Below, in pieces: positions 33,860-44,557 of a stretch of 64,000 bases of DNA. The position numbers and the translations under genes are program-made. Source of the stretch: Aurifilum marmelostoma. Lineage: Eukaryota > Ascomycota > Sordariomycetes > Diaporthales > Cryphonectriaceae. Numbering within the stretch: position 1 is the stretch's first letter; each line of letters starts with the position of its first letter. The notes under the pieces are model-generated. The model was not told the DNA's origin, searched no databases, and saw nothing but the letters and a program-made list of their open reading frames with translations. The DNA lies in NCBI GenBank assembly GCA_027559495.1, contig JAMXSV010000024.1, positions 2,046,001-2,110,000 of the forward strand, in the 5' to 3' direction.

Positions 33860-34972
33860 ATGCGGCAACGACTTACTAGACCTCGTAACCCGCAAGCCTT
33901 CAGACCCGCCAGTGCACAAATAATCCGCAGACCCATCGTCACCAGCTGTCCTGCGACTCAACAGCCTGCACCAACCTACACCAAGCCTGTCGACCTGAAT
34001 CGAGGCCACATCCCGAGGAGCCTCCTTCAGACGCGCAGGAAAATGGCGACCACATCCACCTCTGCCCTCTCGGCAGTGGAGCAGGCAAAGCGGATCGAGG
34101 AGTCCAAGCGCGCCGCGGCGCACCAGGCCGTCGAGGAGCACATGGAGGCTAGGTACAGGCACATCGGCATAGGCTCCGGCAGCACCGTTATCTACGTCGT
34201 CGAGGCCATCGCTGCCATGGGCCCGGAGCTCACCAACAGGATGAGCTTCTACCCCACTGGTGACCAGAGCCGCGAGCTTATCAAAGGCGCCGGGTTCCCG
34301 CTGCGGTATATCCAGGACCTGGAAGAAGGCCAGCAGCTGGACATCGTCTTTGATGGCGCCGATGAGGTCGACGACGACCTGAACCTGATCAAGGGTGGTG
34401 GGGCTTGTCTGTTCCAGGAGAAGCTGGTGGCGACATGGGCCAAGAAGTTTGTTTGTGTTGCTGGTAAGACAATCATCTTGACCTGATCATCAGGAGACCT
34501 GGTCCGGTGACCTTTGCCCCGCCCTGGGCCTTTCACTGAGTTATATACTACAGATTTCAGAAAATTCTCCACGCGGCTAGGGACCAATTGGAAGAAGGGT
34601 ATCCCCATCGAGGTCGTCACTCAGGCCACAGGCCATGTGTTGGCAGAGCTCAGGAAGCTGGGGTCGCTGAATCCAAAGATGCGGTCCGGCCTCCCCGCCA
34701 AGGCCGGCGCAGTGGTGACGGATAATGGCAATTCTCTCATCGATGCGCCGTTCCCTCCGCTGGCTCAGGCCAAGGACCTGACCGGAGAGGACGGCGCGAA
34801 TGGGGTGTGGACTGTTGACGGGCTGGCCGACAAGCTCATCAAGATCGTAGGTGTGGTGGAGATCGGCCTCTTCACTGGGCACAACAGCCAGGTGATGAGC
34901 GGTGGCCAGAAGCCGTGTGCAGCTTACTTTGGCATGGCAGATGGGTCCGTAGAGGTGAGGATAGCACCGTGA
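33860..34972 (+). CDS. RKI1: Ribose-5-phosphate isomerase A
   Basis: Two exons, 33860-34463 and 34554-34972, flank a 90-bp intron (GTAAGA donor, ACTACAG acceptor). The enzyme interconverts ribose-5-phosphate and ribulose-5-phosphate in the pentose phosphate pathway. Family motifs are clear: phosphate loop 'GIGSGSTVIYVVEAI', PTGDQSRELI, active-site DGADEVD (near residue 165), KGGGACLFQEKLVA with the catalytic Glu, DFRKFS, IPIEV and GLFTGHNSQV. From the first ATG the protein has 340 residues. From the in-frame ATG at 34043, which has the better context (A at -3, G at +4), it has 279, close to the normal size. The extra 61 residues carry about eleven Arg and almost no acidic residues, like a mitochondrial presequence. 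I kept the longer form but cannot prove it is translated. Confidence 0.96.
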
Positions 34973-35392
34973 TCGTGGCATCTAGCCCATTGATGTTTCC
35001 AACACATAAACAGCTTTCCTAGTCCGGGTAGATAGACATCCCAACAATAGAAAAAAGCCAAACTTTTTATTCCGACACGGTGATATGGTGACGTCTCAGA
35101 TCTTATAGAGATGCTTCTGACCCTGGGGTATGTTTCTCATGAATTAAATATAGTACTAAAAAGGTCTTATCAGTGCAAGGGTCGTCACTCATGACCCGTC
35201 AATCGTTGTTTTATTATACAATCGCTCATGCTGTGAAGAAGATCTGGCCAACACCATGCCCGGCCTCACTGGCTGCAGTCCTTGCTTTCTACAAAACCTC
35301 ATGTTACGGGGACTTCTTTTTTTTATTTCTTCCCACTGCGAAAGTGGTAATCCATTTTTGTTTTGCAACTGTTTCTCTTAGCCCGCGCCTGC
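34973..35392. other. Convergent 3' region, no gene seen
   Basis: A 420-bp region between the 3' ends of RKI1 and YPT6. It is AT-rich in places and holds no recognisable gene. Confidence 0.55.
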
Positions 35393-36383
35393 TTAGCAAG
35401 AGCATCCTTCTTGGGCTGCTGGTGTGTTGGCCGTCTTGACGTCGATCACTGCGCATGTGTCAGCATTAAAAGCCCCTGATATGTCGTGAGAAGACGGGCT
35501 TGAACTCACTCTGGTTGGAGGCTTGTGCGGCAGCATCGGTTCCCTCCATGCCAGGCAGAGCCTGCGCTATCCTCTTGAAGAGTGTCTTCACGTTGTGGCC
35601 TATCTTGGCACTCGTCTCGACGAACATCAGGTTGTTCTTCTTAGCCTCCTCCTCGCCCTGTTGCGTGGTAACCTCCCGTTTGTCGTTCAAGTCGGTCTTG
35701 TTTCCCACGAGCACGATGATCACATCGTTTCCGCGCTCGGCCCGGACGTCATCAATCCATTTCCTCGTATTCTGGAACGATTTCGCATCTGAGAAGCGCA
35801 CCCGCGACAGTCAGCATGAGCTCCTGCTTGGCCAGTATCTAGAGATTGCGGCAGGGAAGAGGAGAGGTGGGGATTCCCGCTCACTAGAAATATCATAGAC
35901 CACCACAGCGACGCTCGAATCTCGAATGTACGATGGAATGAGGGATCGGAATCGCTCCTGGCCAGCCGTGTCCCACAATTGCAGCCTGACCGTCCTGTCT
36001 TCGAGGTACATCGTCTAGAGAATTTTATCCCGAATCAGCTTTGAGCACATGCGGTTTTGGTATTTCCGGTCGCGAATCACCTTTGAGAGGAAATCGATGC
36101 CGATGGTCGCCTGGTACATATTGTCGAACGAGTCGTACATGAACCTGGTGATGAGGGACGTCTTGCCCACTATCGCGGCCTCGTCAGCTAAAGCTCCACG
36201 CAACTGTCAGGATGTGTGGCCCGAGGAATCAGACTTACCACTTTGCTCCCCCAAGAAGACCAGCCTGTCGTCGAACAGATCAGGTCAGCTTCCCATCCGC
36301 TCTGCTTTGCGCCGGAGGGGGCGAACATCGACTTACTTGAACTTCTTGAGGGGGTTGTTGTACGATCCCCCTGCTTGCGCCAT
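35393..36383 (-). CDS. YPT6: Rab6-type small GTPase
   Basis: Six exons, 36337-36383, 36239-36264, 36081-36169, 35885-36014, 35510-35788 and 35393-35448, give 208 residues, the Ypt6/Rab6 length. All GTPase motifs are present: G1 GEQSVGKTS, G2 Thr in ATIGIDFLSK, G3 WDTAGQERF, G4 NKTD and G5 ETSAK. The C terminus is CSC, a CXC double-geranylgeranylation site. 'TMYLEDRTVRLQLWDTAGQE' and WIDDVRAERG are Rab6-like. The protein governs retrograde endosome-to-Golgi and intra-Golgi vesicle fusion. The second exon is only 26 bp, and one intron splits the Val codon inside the P-loop. The gene is divergent from NOP53. Confidence 0.97.
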
Positions 36384-37077
36384 GGTGTAGAGCTGTGGGA
36401 GGAAGCAGTGGCCTCGGAAGGAGTGGCTATCGCTTGTGACGTCGGACAAGGTCCCAGGAAGAGAAACCCGCGAGGCGAAAGATTGTTGGAAGGTTTATTC
36501 TTGTAAATCAACACACACCCACACTTGTGACCTGCTCTCGAGTCCTCTCGAGCTTGAGTTCACAATTGGTCGGTCTGAGGAAGTGCGAAGGTGAAGAGTT
36601 CAAAGATTGCGCTCCGTTCTGGACAGATTCAAAGAGGACGAAACATAAGAGGGCGGGAAACTGACGGTGTAGATTTAGTTGTTCTTTGAAGGTCTGTCTA
36701 CATGGGCGCGAGAATGGGCCTGGTATCCACGATCCCCTTTCGCAGCCCACCACGTCTTCAGAGGGCCCCAAAGTGTGGGGGGGCACCGGCCAGGCGCTAG
36801 GGATTGGCCAAGGATGCGCTGTCAAAGCCTGCTAAATGCCTGAGAGCTAGCCGCCGCTTCGGGGCCCCCAGTATCGATAAGCTGACCCGTCAGAAATTTA
36901 TCGTTCGTTTCTGCGACTATGCCAGGGCTGATTGGGGCGAAGGCCGGATCTACAACCCTCTGCAACCTACTTCTACAACCGAATTCAAATTGAGTTGAAG
37001 CAATTTTACCTCACGATATTGCTTCAACCATTTTCAGCACAAGCGGGCCAAACAGTTTCGGTTCCAGTCTCTCCAAC
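36384..37077. promoter_or_regulatory. Divergent promoter region, YPT6 / NOP53
   Basis: About 0.7 kb between the two start codons. It must hold both promoters. No ribosome-biogenesis element could be named with confidence. Confidence 0.4.
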
Positions 37078-38473
37078 ATGCCCGTTCTCAGAGGCCAGGC
37101 GGGCAACCCCAACGCCCCTCAACAGCATAGTCAGCCTTCGAGGAAAGGAAAGAAGGCCTGGAGAAAAAATGTCGACGTGACTGAGGTCCAGCAGGGTCTC
37201 GAGGATCTGAACGAAGAGATCATACAGGGGTAAGGGAAACTCTCCCCCATGTCTCTCGTTGTATCAATCGCCCACTGACTTTTGATCTCCCAGCGGTGTC
37301 ATCGCCGAGAAGGACTCTGCCGATCTTTTCATCGTCGACACTCTCGGCGATGCGGCCACCGCAAAGAAAGTTCCCAAGGTCAAAAATCTCAAGGCCGACG
37401 AAATCATCTCTGCTAGATCCGTCGTACCAGCCGTCTCGTCCAAGAAGCGCTCAGGCGACAAGACAACTGATGGCATCCTGCCCGCCAAACGCCAGAAGAC
37501 GGGCACATATGTTACGCACAAGGAGCTTGCTCGGATCAAGAAAGTCGCAGATGGACACCACGAGTCCACCGTGACCGTCACTGACGCAACCTACGATCCC
37601 TGGACTACAGGTCCCTCCGCTGTGGCCGCAGCTGGGGCAAAAGAACAGAAGAACGACAACGAATGGGTATCCGAGCCACCCAGGGCAAAGGCGCCCACAA
37701 CACTCGCCAAGAAGCCCATCTCGCTCGCCGCAAATGGCAAGCACGTACCAGCGGTCCCCAAGCCGGCCGGTGGATACAGCTACAACCCAGTGGTGACTGA
37801 TTACATGGCACGCCTTGAGAAAGAAGGAGAGAAGGCCCTCGAGGCAGAGCGCATGCGGCAAGAGGCCGCTGAGGCCGACCTGCGCAAGCAAGAGGCAGCA
37901 GCCAGGTCTGCCGCCGAGGCTGAGGCGGCCGAGGCGCGCGCGGAACTGTCAGAGTGGGATGAAGATTCCGCGTGGGAGGGATTCGAGAGCGAGGCCGAGG
38001 GTGTTTCCACGAAGCGACCCAAGAGGAAGACGCCGGCACAGCGGAACAGGGTTAAGCGCAGGAAGGCAGAGGAGGGCAGGCTGAAGCACGAGGCGGCGAT
38101 GAGGAGAAAGGAGCAGCAGGCTCGGCATATCAAAGAGATTGCTGAGCAGGTTGACGCGAGGCGGATGGAATTGGCGGTGCAGAAGATGGAAATGAGCGAT
38201 GGGGAGAGCGAGGGCAACGACGTGGAACTGAGGAGGAGACAGCTGGGCAAGTTCAAATTGCCAGAGAAGGATCTCGAGCTCGTCCTGCCCGACGAGCTGC
38301 AGGAGTCTCTGAGGCTGCTGAAGCCCGAAGGAAACCTGCTCAAGGATCGGTACAGGAGTATGCTGGTCAGGGGCAAGTTAGAAGCCAGGAGAAAGATTCC
38401 CTTCAGGAAGCAGGCCAAGGTCAAGTTCACCGAGAAGTGGACTCACAAGGACTTCGACATTACCAGGCTATAG
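37078..38473 (+). CDS. NOP53: 60S ribosome biogenesis protein Nop53
   Basis: Two exons, 37078-37229 and 37294-38473, flank a 64-bp intron (GTAAGG donor, TCCCAG acceptor) and give 443 residues. The opening 'GKKAWRKNVDV' with 'VQQGLEDLNEEII' and the middle YDPW and YNPVVTDYMARL blocks are family hallmarks. A long charged coiled coil follows (about 255-385), with 'KRPKRKTPAQRNRVKRRKAEE'-like basic runs. The end reads RKIPFRKQAKVKFTEKW. Nop53 is a nucleolar assembly factor that recruits the Mtr4 helicase and exosome to pre-60S particles for 7S to 5.8S rRNA processing. Its Mtr4-docking arch-interaction motif would be in the region containing 'LFIVDTLGD' (exon 2 start), which fits the consensus. 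The gene is complete. Confidence 0.94.
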
Positions 38474-38781
38474 ATGCTTCCTGGGGAAAGGGGAGAAGCC
38501 AGCGAATTGCAGAGTCAATAGAGAAGCCTGTCTCCTCCAAGACAGTGATATCATTGATACATTCTATATACCAAACTGCGAAATCAGTAATGTTGTTGGA
38601 TTTTTTTCTATATTTATCATGTCCTCCACATAAGAACGCCGCCGTCGGCGCAGCAGCTATTAGTATCGAAGCAGACCTTTGCCCCCCTATTTTGCCCACT
38701 TCCAATACGCCGCGCTCGACACACTAGGGAAGGTGTACACACACACACACACATACACACACACCATCTTCATCATCATTC
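38474..38781. other. Convergent 3' region with CA repeat
   Basis: A short gap between the convergent ends of NOP53 and NDE1. It contains an interrupted (CA)n tract. No gene was seen. Confidence 0.6.
38736..38764. repeat. (CA)n microsatellite
   Basis: An AC dinucleotide tract of about 28 bp, interrupted once by an AT pair. It lies in the 3' flank of NOP53 and NDE1 and is likely length-variable. Confidence 0.85.
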
Positions 38782-41005
38782 TTACAGGCTAATCAAGTCT
38801 GTAGAGAAGTCAGTAACGACGTAGGAAGTAGAATATTAAGGAGGGAAACAAGACTCACCTCGTCCAAAGAGCCCGCGCTTCGTCCAGTCCATCATCATCA
38901 ACATCCTCGTCCTGAGACTGACACTCTGTGCAAAATAGGCACTCCGCCAGGTGTACACCGCCCAGAGCCCTCCGCTGAGGTTCCATCCCCCACCGAGATC
39001 GAACACGGCCGAGTTGCCGATGTACGCTAGGCTCCCCAGATGATGATACTCAAAGGCCTTGTACACGGCATCATCCAGGTCGCCGTCGCGAATGTCATTC
39101 GCCTGTAAGCCAGGCGCCGCATGTGCCATCTTGTTGAATTTGTGCGCGAGATACTGTCCCTGCTGATGGGCACGTTGTGCTGTCGCCGGCAGAGAGGTGA
39201 GTTTGCTGTCGATCTGCTTGAGCAGCTCGCGCAGCTCCCCGAAGTCCAAAGTGCCGGACTGGTCCTTGTCGAATTCGGCGAACAACTTATCAAGGCGCTT
39301 GAGATGACCAACTGCCTGAGGAAATTTGCGCCTGACCGTGGCGGCCACGTCGCGCCAGTCCGAGAAATGCAACTCCAGCTTCTCGGGGTCTTTGCCGTGC
39401 TTCCAAGCCATACCGCGGAGGAAAGTCACGATGCTGTCGGTAACGTTGTTTTGAACGGTGGAGCTGTCACCGATGGCATAGACGTCTCCCAGTGGTGCGC
39501 CGAGTAGGCGGAGGTGAGGATCCGTCTCGAGAGCATGTCGGTTGTTCTGGTAGTCGCCGAGTTTGGTAGCCAGCTTCTGGCAAAAGTCTGTCTGGGAGAC
39601 GCCAGTCGACCACAAGCAGAAGCCCATGGGGAGTTCCTTGGTGACGGTTTTCCCATCTTGCCCCTTCTGGGTGAAAAGTATACTTTTCTCCCGCACCTCG
39701 CTCACCCTCGAGTTTGTGAGCACATCGATGTTGTCTCGTGCAAAGCGCTCCTCTGCATATTTCGAGACAGCTTCATCATACGTGTTCAGGATATGGCCAC
39801 GGCTTTGGATCAGATGCACTGAGATCTCGTTGCGCAGCAATTTCGGAAAGTGCTTGGTGAGATCCTCGTTCAAGAGGTCGTACAGCTCCGCAGCGAATTC
39901 CACACCGGTTGGACCTCCGCCGCTGACCACAAATGACAGTAGCCGCCGTCGCTCCTCATCTGTAGTTGTGGGAAGACAGGCGAGCTCGAGGTTCGCTATC
40001 ACTTGGTTCCGAATCTTGCGCGCATCGTTGATGTCCTTCAAGAAGAAACAGTTCTCCAAGCCCTTCACGCCGTGAGGGTTCGTCTGTGACCCGACAGCGA
40101 TGACGAGCTTGTCGTAGGGCAGGTAGAAGCTAGTCTCTCTCCCCGATGCGTCAGTCTGAGACACCTCGACTAATCTCTCGGAGAAGCAGACATCTTCGGC
40201 CTTGCCCCTGATGAAGTGGCCCTTCACTCTTGATATGATTCTCCTGATGGGCTCCACAAGCGACCTCAACTCGAGCGTTCCCACCGTGGCAGACGGCAGC
40301 ATTGGTGTGAAGAGGAAGTAGTTCGCCGGCGAGACAACAGTGACATGATAATCGTCTGGGTTCAGTTCCTTCAGCAGAGCCACACTACCCCAGCCGCCTC
40401 CGAGGATAACGAGTCTCGGCTTCTCTTTCTTCCTCCTGTTCTCTTCACTATCATCGTCGTCTATGAAGGCTTCGGCGATCGGCAGATTCTTCGGGCCGCC
40501 TTTCCGCGGGTTCAGTGCCAACTCAGACACATGGCATTCGGTCGCAACGGCATGCTCGCTGTATGTGCTCGCGTCCTACTTCTGATCAGCTCCGGAGAAA
40601 GAAACCTCACCGCAGTGAAGTAGTAGACCTTGGGAAACCCACATAGATGAAGAAAGCGCCAACAGCCAGGCCCACGCACACGATACCACTGCCTATCACT
40701 GCCGCCGTCCGATAAGCGAAGTTGAGAGCCCAGGAGGTTTTCTGTGGCAATGGCTTCCCGTGTATCAACCGGACCGCGAGTGTCTTGGGTGTAGAGAGCG
40801 AGGACGGTCGACGACGCAGGTGTTGGGGGAAGGGCTTCTGGGTGGCGGACTGAGGAGCTCCGAGCCGGGATGTTCTGCACAGGCTTCGAGCTTGTGCGTT
40901 CTGAGGCTGTATCCTGGGAATGAACAAGTTTTGACGAGTCAATACCGAGCTTCGTTGGCGTCCTGCGCGGGCGGCAGCAGCGCCGAGTGAGGACTGCGAC
41001 GGCAT
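38782..41005 (-). CDS. NDE1: External alternative NAD(P)H:ubiquinone oxidoreductase with EF-hand
   Basis: Three exons, 40643-41005, 38859-40575 and a 17-bp terminal exon 38782-38798 (encoding DLISL), give 698 residues. The N terminus is Arg/Ser-rich like a mitochondrial presequence and is followed by one membrane segment (about 97-120). Two dinucleotide-binding folds are clear: VILGGGWGSVALL (near residue 179, FAD) and 'FVVSGGGPTGVEFAAEL' (near 339, NAD(P)H). An inserted canonical EF-hand loop, DKDQSGTLDFGE, lies near residue 560, so calcium control is expected, as known for Neurospora NDE1. The enzyme oxidises cytosolic NAD(P)H on the outer face of the inner mitochondrial membrane without pumping protons. 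The intron at 40576-40642 uses a GTGGGT donor. Confidence 0.95.
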
Positions 41006-42052
41006 CGCTCGGTGTCACTAAAGAGAGAACGCTCGAGTCTGAAACGAGACACTTAAGATACAAACGGGCAGCCCGAAACGAATGCCGCGAGACAGCAATT
41101 GAAGCCCAACGTATAAACAGATATCGTGCCTGGCTGAGAAGGGAAAAGAAAAAAAAAATTAAGGAGAAAGAAGCAAGTCTGCGGAAATAAAAAAAGAAAC
41201 AGGTCACTTCATGTATGGAGGACGATTCCTCGATTGGTGACTACTCGAGATTCCAACCGACTGGGACTACTTTCTCAAGGTACGCCACTACCACCACCCC
41301 TACCCCTGTAGCTCCCCTGTTCTCGGTACGTCATTACATGGGAAAATAGCTCTCTTTAGCGAGTCGTCACTATTACACTACTGCCAATGTACAAGTCAGC
41401 GGGCCAGGGCCGATTCTAATGCCCTGTATTGTATACCACAATTGTTCAGAGCATTTGGGCCGATTTCCTTGTCGCTCATGCAAGCAGGAACATCAACGAT
41501 AGGTGAAGGGATTTTGGACAACAGAGTCTTGAGGCTCACGGTAAACGCACTAACAATTTTCATCTCTGCAGCCGCGAGAGAAAAATCATCACAGGAGCGA
41601 GGGGAAAATCTCGCAAACAGGTATCCTCTTTTAATCCGGTGTACCCGATATCGCTGAGTATGGGCCACAGCTAAGGCCGTACAAACGAGTGGGATAGCGG
41701 ATGGACCGCTCTCGTGCGTTCGGCCCCGTTCGGCTGCAGTCATGGACGGTAAGTAAATCTTTTTATGGTACGCTAGCAGCTGGCAGGTTGTCTCACAGGG
41801 GCCTCTTGTTGCACAGCGGGCTACGCCACAGCGGTGAAGTAGCTGCAGAGGCGCCTTGAGGCTCACGGACGAATGCCGACATATGTACACGCGTTTCATT
41901 AGTATGTCGAGCTCCGTGGCTCATGTCAGAGAATAACAAGACCTCGATTGATTATTGCTCGCTATGCAGAATGCTTATTTTGGGGAGAAAAGAATCAGTC
42001 CGCTCCAGGACCCGCAAAAAGTACTTATGTTTCTTCAGTGTGTGCTCGCCCC
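41006..42052. other. 1 kb intergenic, no gene seen
   Basis: It holds the upstream region of NDE1 and the 3' flank of URK1. A 167-codon minus-strand frame at 41396-41899 has no domain features and I do not accept it. Confidence 0.45.
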
Positions 42053-43813
42053 TCAACATCTGAAATACCTCCTCTCGATCCACCGGTCCTCAACATCAGG
42101 TACGATGTTGCCGACAACGACCGTGATGTCCGGAAAGACAGCTGTCAGGCGATGGAGCCCCATACGTCCAGCTGAATACGTCGCAAATACGATCCGGTCC
42201 TGTGCCACTCCGTGGTCTACAAGGACTTGCACCGCCATGAGAGCAGAGCCGCCGCTTGACATCTGGGCATCCAGGACCAGTACGCTCTCGTGTGTCTCGA
42301 TATCCTTTGAGAGCCGGCTATAGTGCAGTTCCGGCTCTCCAGTCCTGATGCTGGACTGGATGAGGATCCGGCTGGAACGACAGTCTGGTATGACACGCTT
42401 GAGTCCTGTCTCCAGTGCAGCCCCACCGCGAAGTAAGAGGACGGCTGATACCTCGCCTTGGGATTTGAGGCCTACATACCGATGCCCCGCAGGCGTGTTC
42501 ACTGTCGTGGACTCGAAGCGCACATTATTCATGGCTCTGCAAACAACATCAGCAACAAACGTCTCCCGCGGAACTTTCAGACTCACTGCTCGACAATCAA
42601 GGCAGCCAGCCTGTCGAAATAGAAGATGAAATCCTCCGAGGTGGTGTCGATATCCTTGATGATGGTATTCATAGCCTTGAGCTGTGGCGTGGGCTTGAGT
42701 ACGACGACCTTCTTGCTGAGCGGTTCAGACTGTGCCTGCAGCTCTAATTGCAGAAGCGCTGCTCGGTGATGCCTGGACTTTTCAAGGAGCTTCTGTTCGA
42801 TGAATTGTACGACCATATCTACGGCGCCTGTTAGTCTGATTTATTTCTCAAAGGCGCTGTTTGTTCACGTACTTATGGCAACCAAGTTCTCAACGCCTCG
42901 TGGTACGATGATATCTGCTCTGGTTCAGTCAAAACTCGACATATATTTCGGCGGCGCTGACCGACCTCCATTTTTCCGCTGTGGGTCGACAAACTGCCAG
43001 CGGATTGTTAGCAGGACGCCGAAGACCATCAGGGAGGTCTACTCACCTTCTCAAAATTTGGTTTCACCCACATAAACCACTGCTTGATCACGCCCTCTAC
43101 GCTCCTACCACGACATTCGACGTCTCTCAGTATCCGTCTTGAGAGGCAAGTATCTGCATCGGCCTCGCAAAAGATCTGGATACGGATCAGCTTTGCTGGC
43201 TGGTTTATCGTGGGCCATGACAGCAGCTCACTTTCATGTCCAACAACTCGAGCACCCTCGGGTCGTACAGGGCAAAGATACCCTCCACGATCAGGACATG
43301 GGGCGAGTATATCGCCGTCGTTTTGTCCAGGCGTGCATGTTTCTCGAACGAGTAGACAGGGATTTCTGCTCGCTTTCTGCAGCACCAGACCGTAAGCCAC
43401 TCAAGGCTCAAGTTGGAATTTGCCACCCCTCCTCTTCCACTTGGCTGACTTACCCGGCTTTCAGGTCTCGGAGGCACTCCACGAGCTTATCAAAGTCGAT
43501 TGCTTCCGGAGAGTCGAAGTCGTACTCGTTGAGGAATGCCTTCCTGGAAGCTTCTGGATCCAGGCTCTTATAGAACGAGTCCTGGACATCTGCGATCAGC
43601 CTGTGCTGACCTGACAAGAAGCGTTATCTCATGGCCACACACCATAGACAGGATGACAACCCATGGTAGGTTCAACTTGTTGACGATGGCTCTGGACAAT
43701 GTCGACTTTCCAGAACCTGAGCTGCCTGCTATCCCTATGAGGCTGACATCGGCCCAAGGTGGTGAGTAGTGCGCCCTCTTAGCGATCGTGTTAACTACGC
43801 AACCGGGGTCCAT
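42053..43813 (-). CDS. URK1: Uridine kinase fused to a UPRT-like domain
   Basis: Eight exons, 43643-43813, 43454-43581, 43232-43376, 43047-43175, 42966-42993, 42873-42914, 42587-42818 and 42053-42536, splice in frame to 452 residues. The seven introns are very short (50-77 bp). The N-terminal kinase has a P-loop GIAGSSGSGKST (near residue 28), DSFYKSL, 'YDFDSPEAIDFDKL', 'HVLIVEGIFALYD' and CEADADTCLSRRILRD. The C-terminal half is a phosphoribosyltransferase-like domain ending in 'GLHRLTAVFPDITVVVG'. The kinase phosphorylates uridine and cytidine to UMP and CMP in pyrimidine salvage. The PRPP-loop position reads DAQMSSGGSALM, so the second domain may bind nucleotide or regulate rather than make UMP from uracil; that is inference. 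One exon is only 28 bp. Confidence 0.95.
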
Positions 43814-44557
43814 GGTGGTGTGTGGTTCCTCTGATAGAGCAGAGCGGGAACTGGTAAGAAGGTGGAGGCCACGGGGGAGACTGAAGCGAAGAAAAGACAG
43901 GCAGAGGATAGGTGCTATATTGATACTCAGTCTCTGTTCCCAAACTGTCACTTTGAAAGGTCAGGTGCTCTCACCTCTGGCATGTGATGATTTGTGGTGT
44001 AGCACAGTGAGTCTAGATGAGCAAATCAAACAGCGCCCTCATTGAGCATGTGAGGATCGTGGAACCAGACCGGGAGAGGAGAGAACAAGAACATGAGTAG
44101 ATATAAATATAGGAGTAGATGAATTGTTTGCAAAGTGTGGTAGAGAAGAAAAGTGATTTAAGTGATGTTTGCCCCCGCCAAAGCGTCTGCACCAGCTACT
44201 GGGGCCCCAAAAGTGCTGGCTGCTATCGGAATTCCTTGCAATGGTTTACAGTATCAGATAAGTTCAGGGCCAGGCCTGCTGTGGCTAGTGCTACAGATTG
44301 TGGCTCAGGTAAGCAGCTCTGCAGGAGAGTGGGGTGGCCGGTCACCCTAGCGCTGTGGGCAGCTGCAGTTTTCTGCACCCACCTCCAAGCTCCAACCACA
44401 AATTCCGTTTGTTACCTTTTCATTCATCTGACTACCCACCTACCTCAAACAGCCACTACATACACACACAACATCACTGCTTTTCATCACAACAGCCACC
44501 ACTGGTGCTGTCTGGAGCTATCCCAGCCAGTATCAATGCCACCGGCCAGCTAGTCGT
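43814..44557. promoter_or_regulatory. Divergent promoter region, URK1 / GID8
   Basis: About 0.74 kb between the divergent start codons, with AC-rich leader sequence near 44455-44500. No specific site was assigned. Confidence 0.4.

Noticed and set aside
41396..41899. 167-codon minus-strand frame between URK1 and NDE1
   Set aside because: It shows no family signal, no splice partners and scattered Cys/His without pattern.
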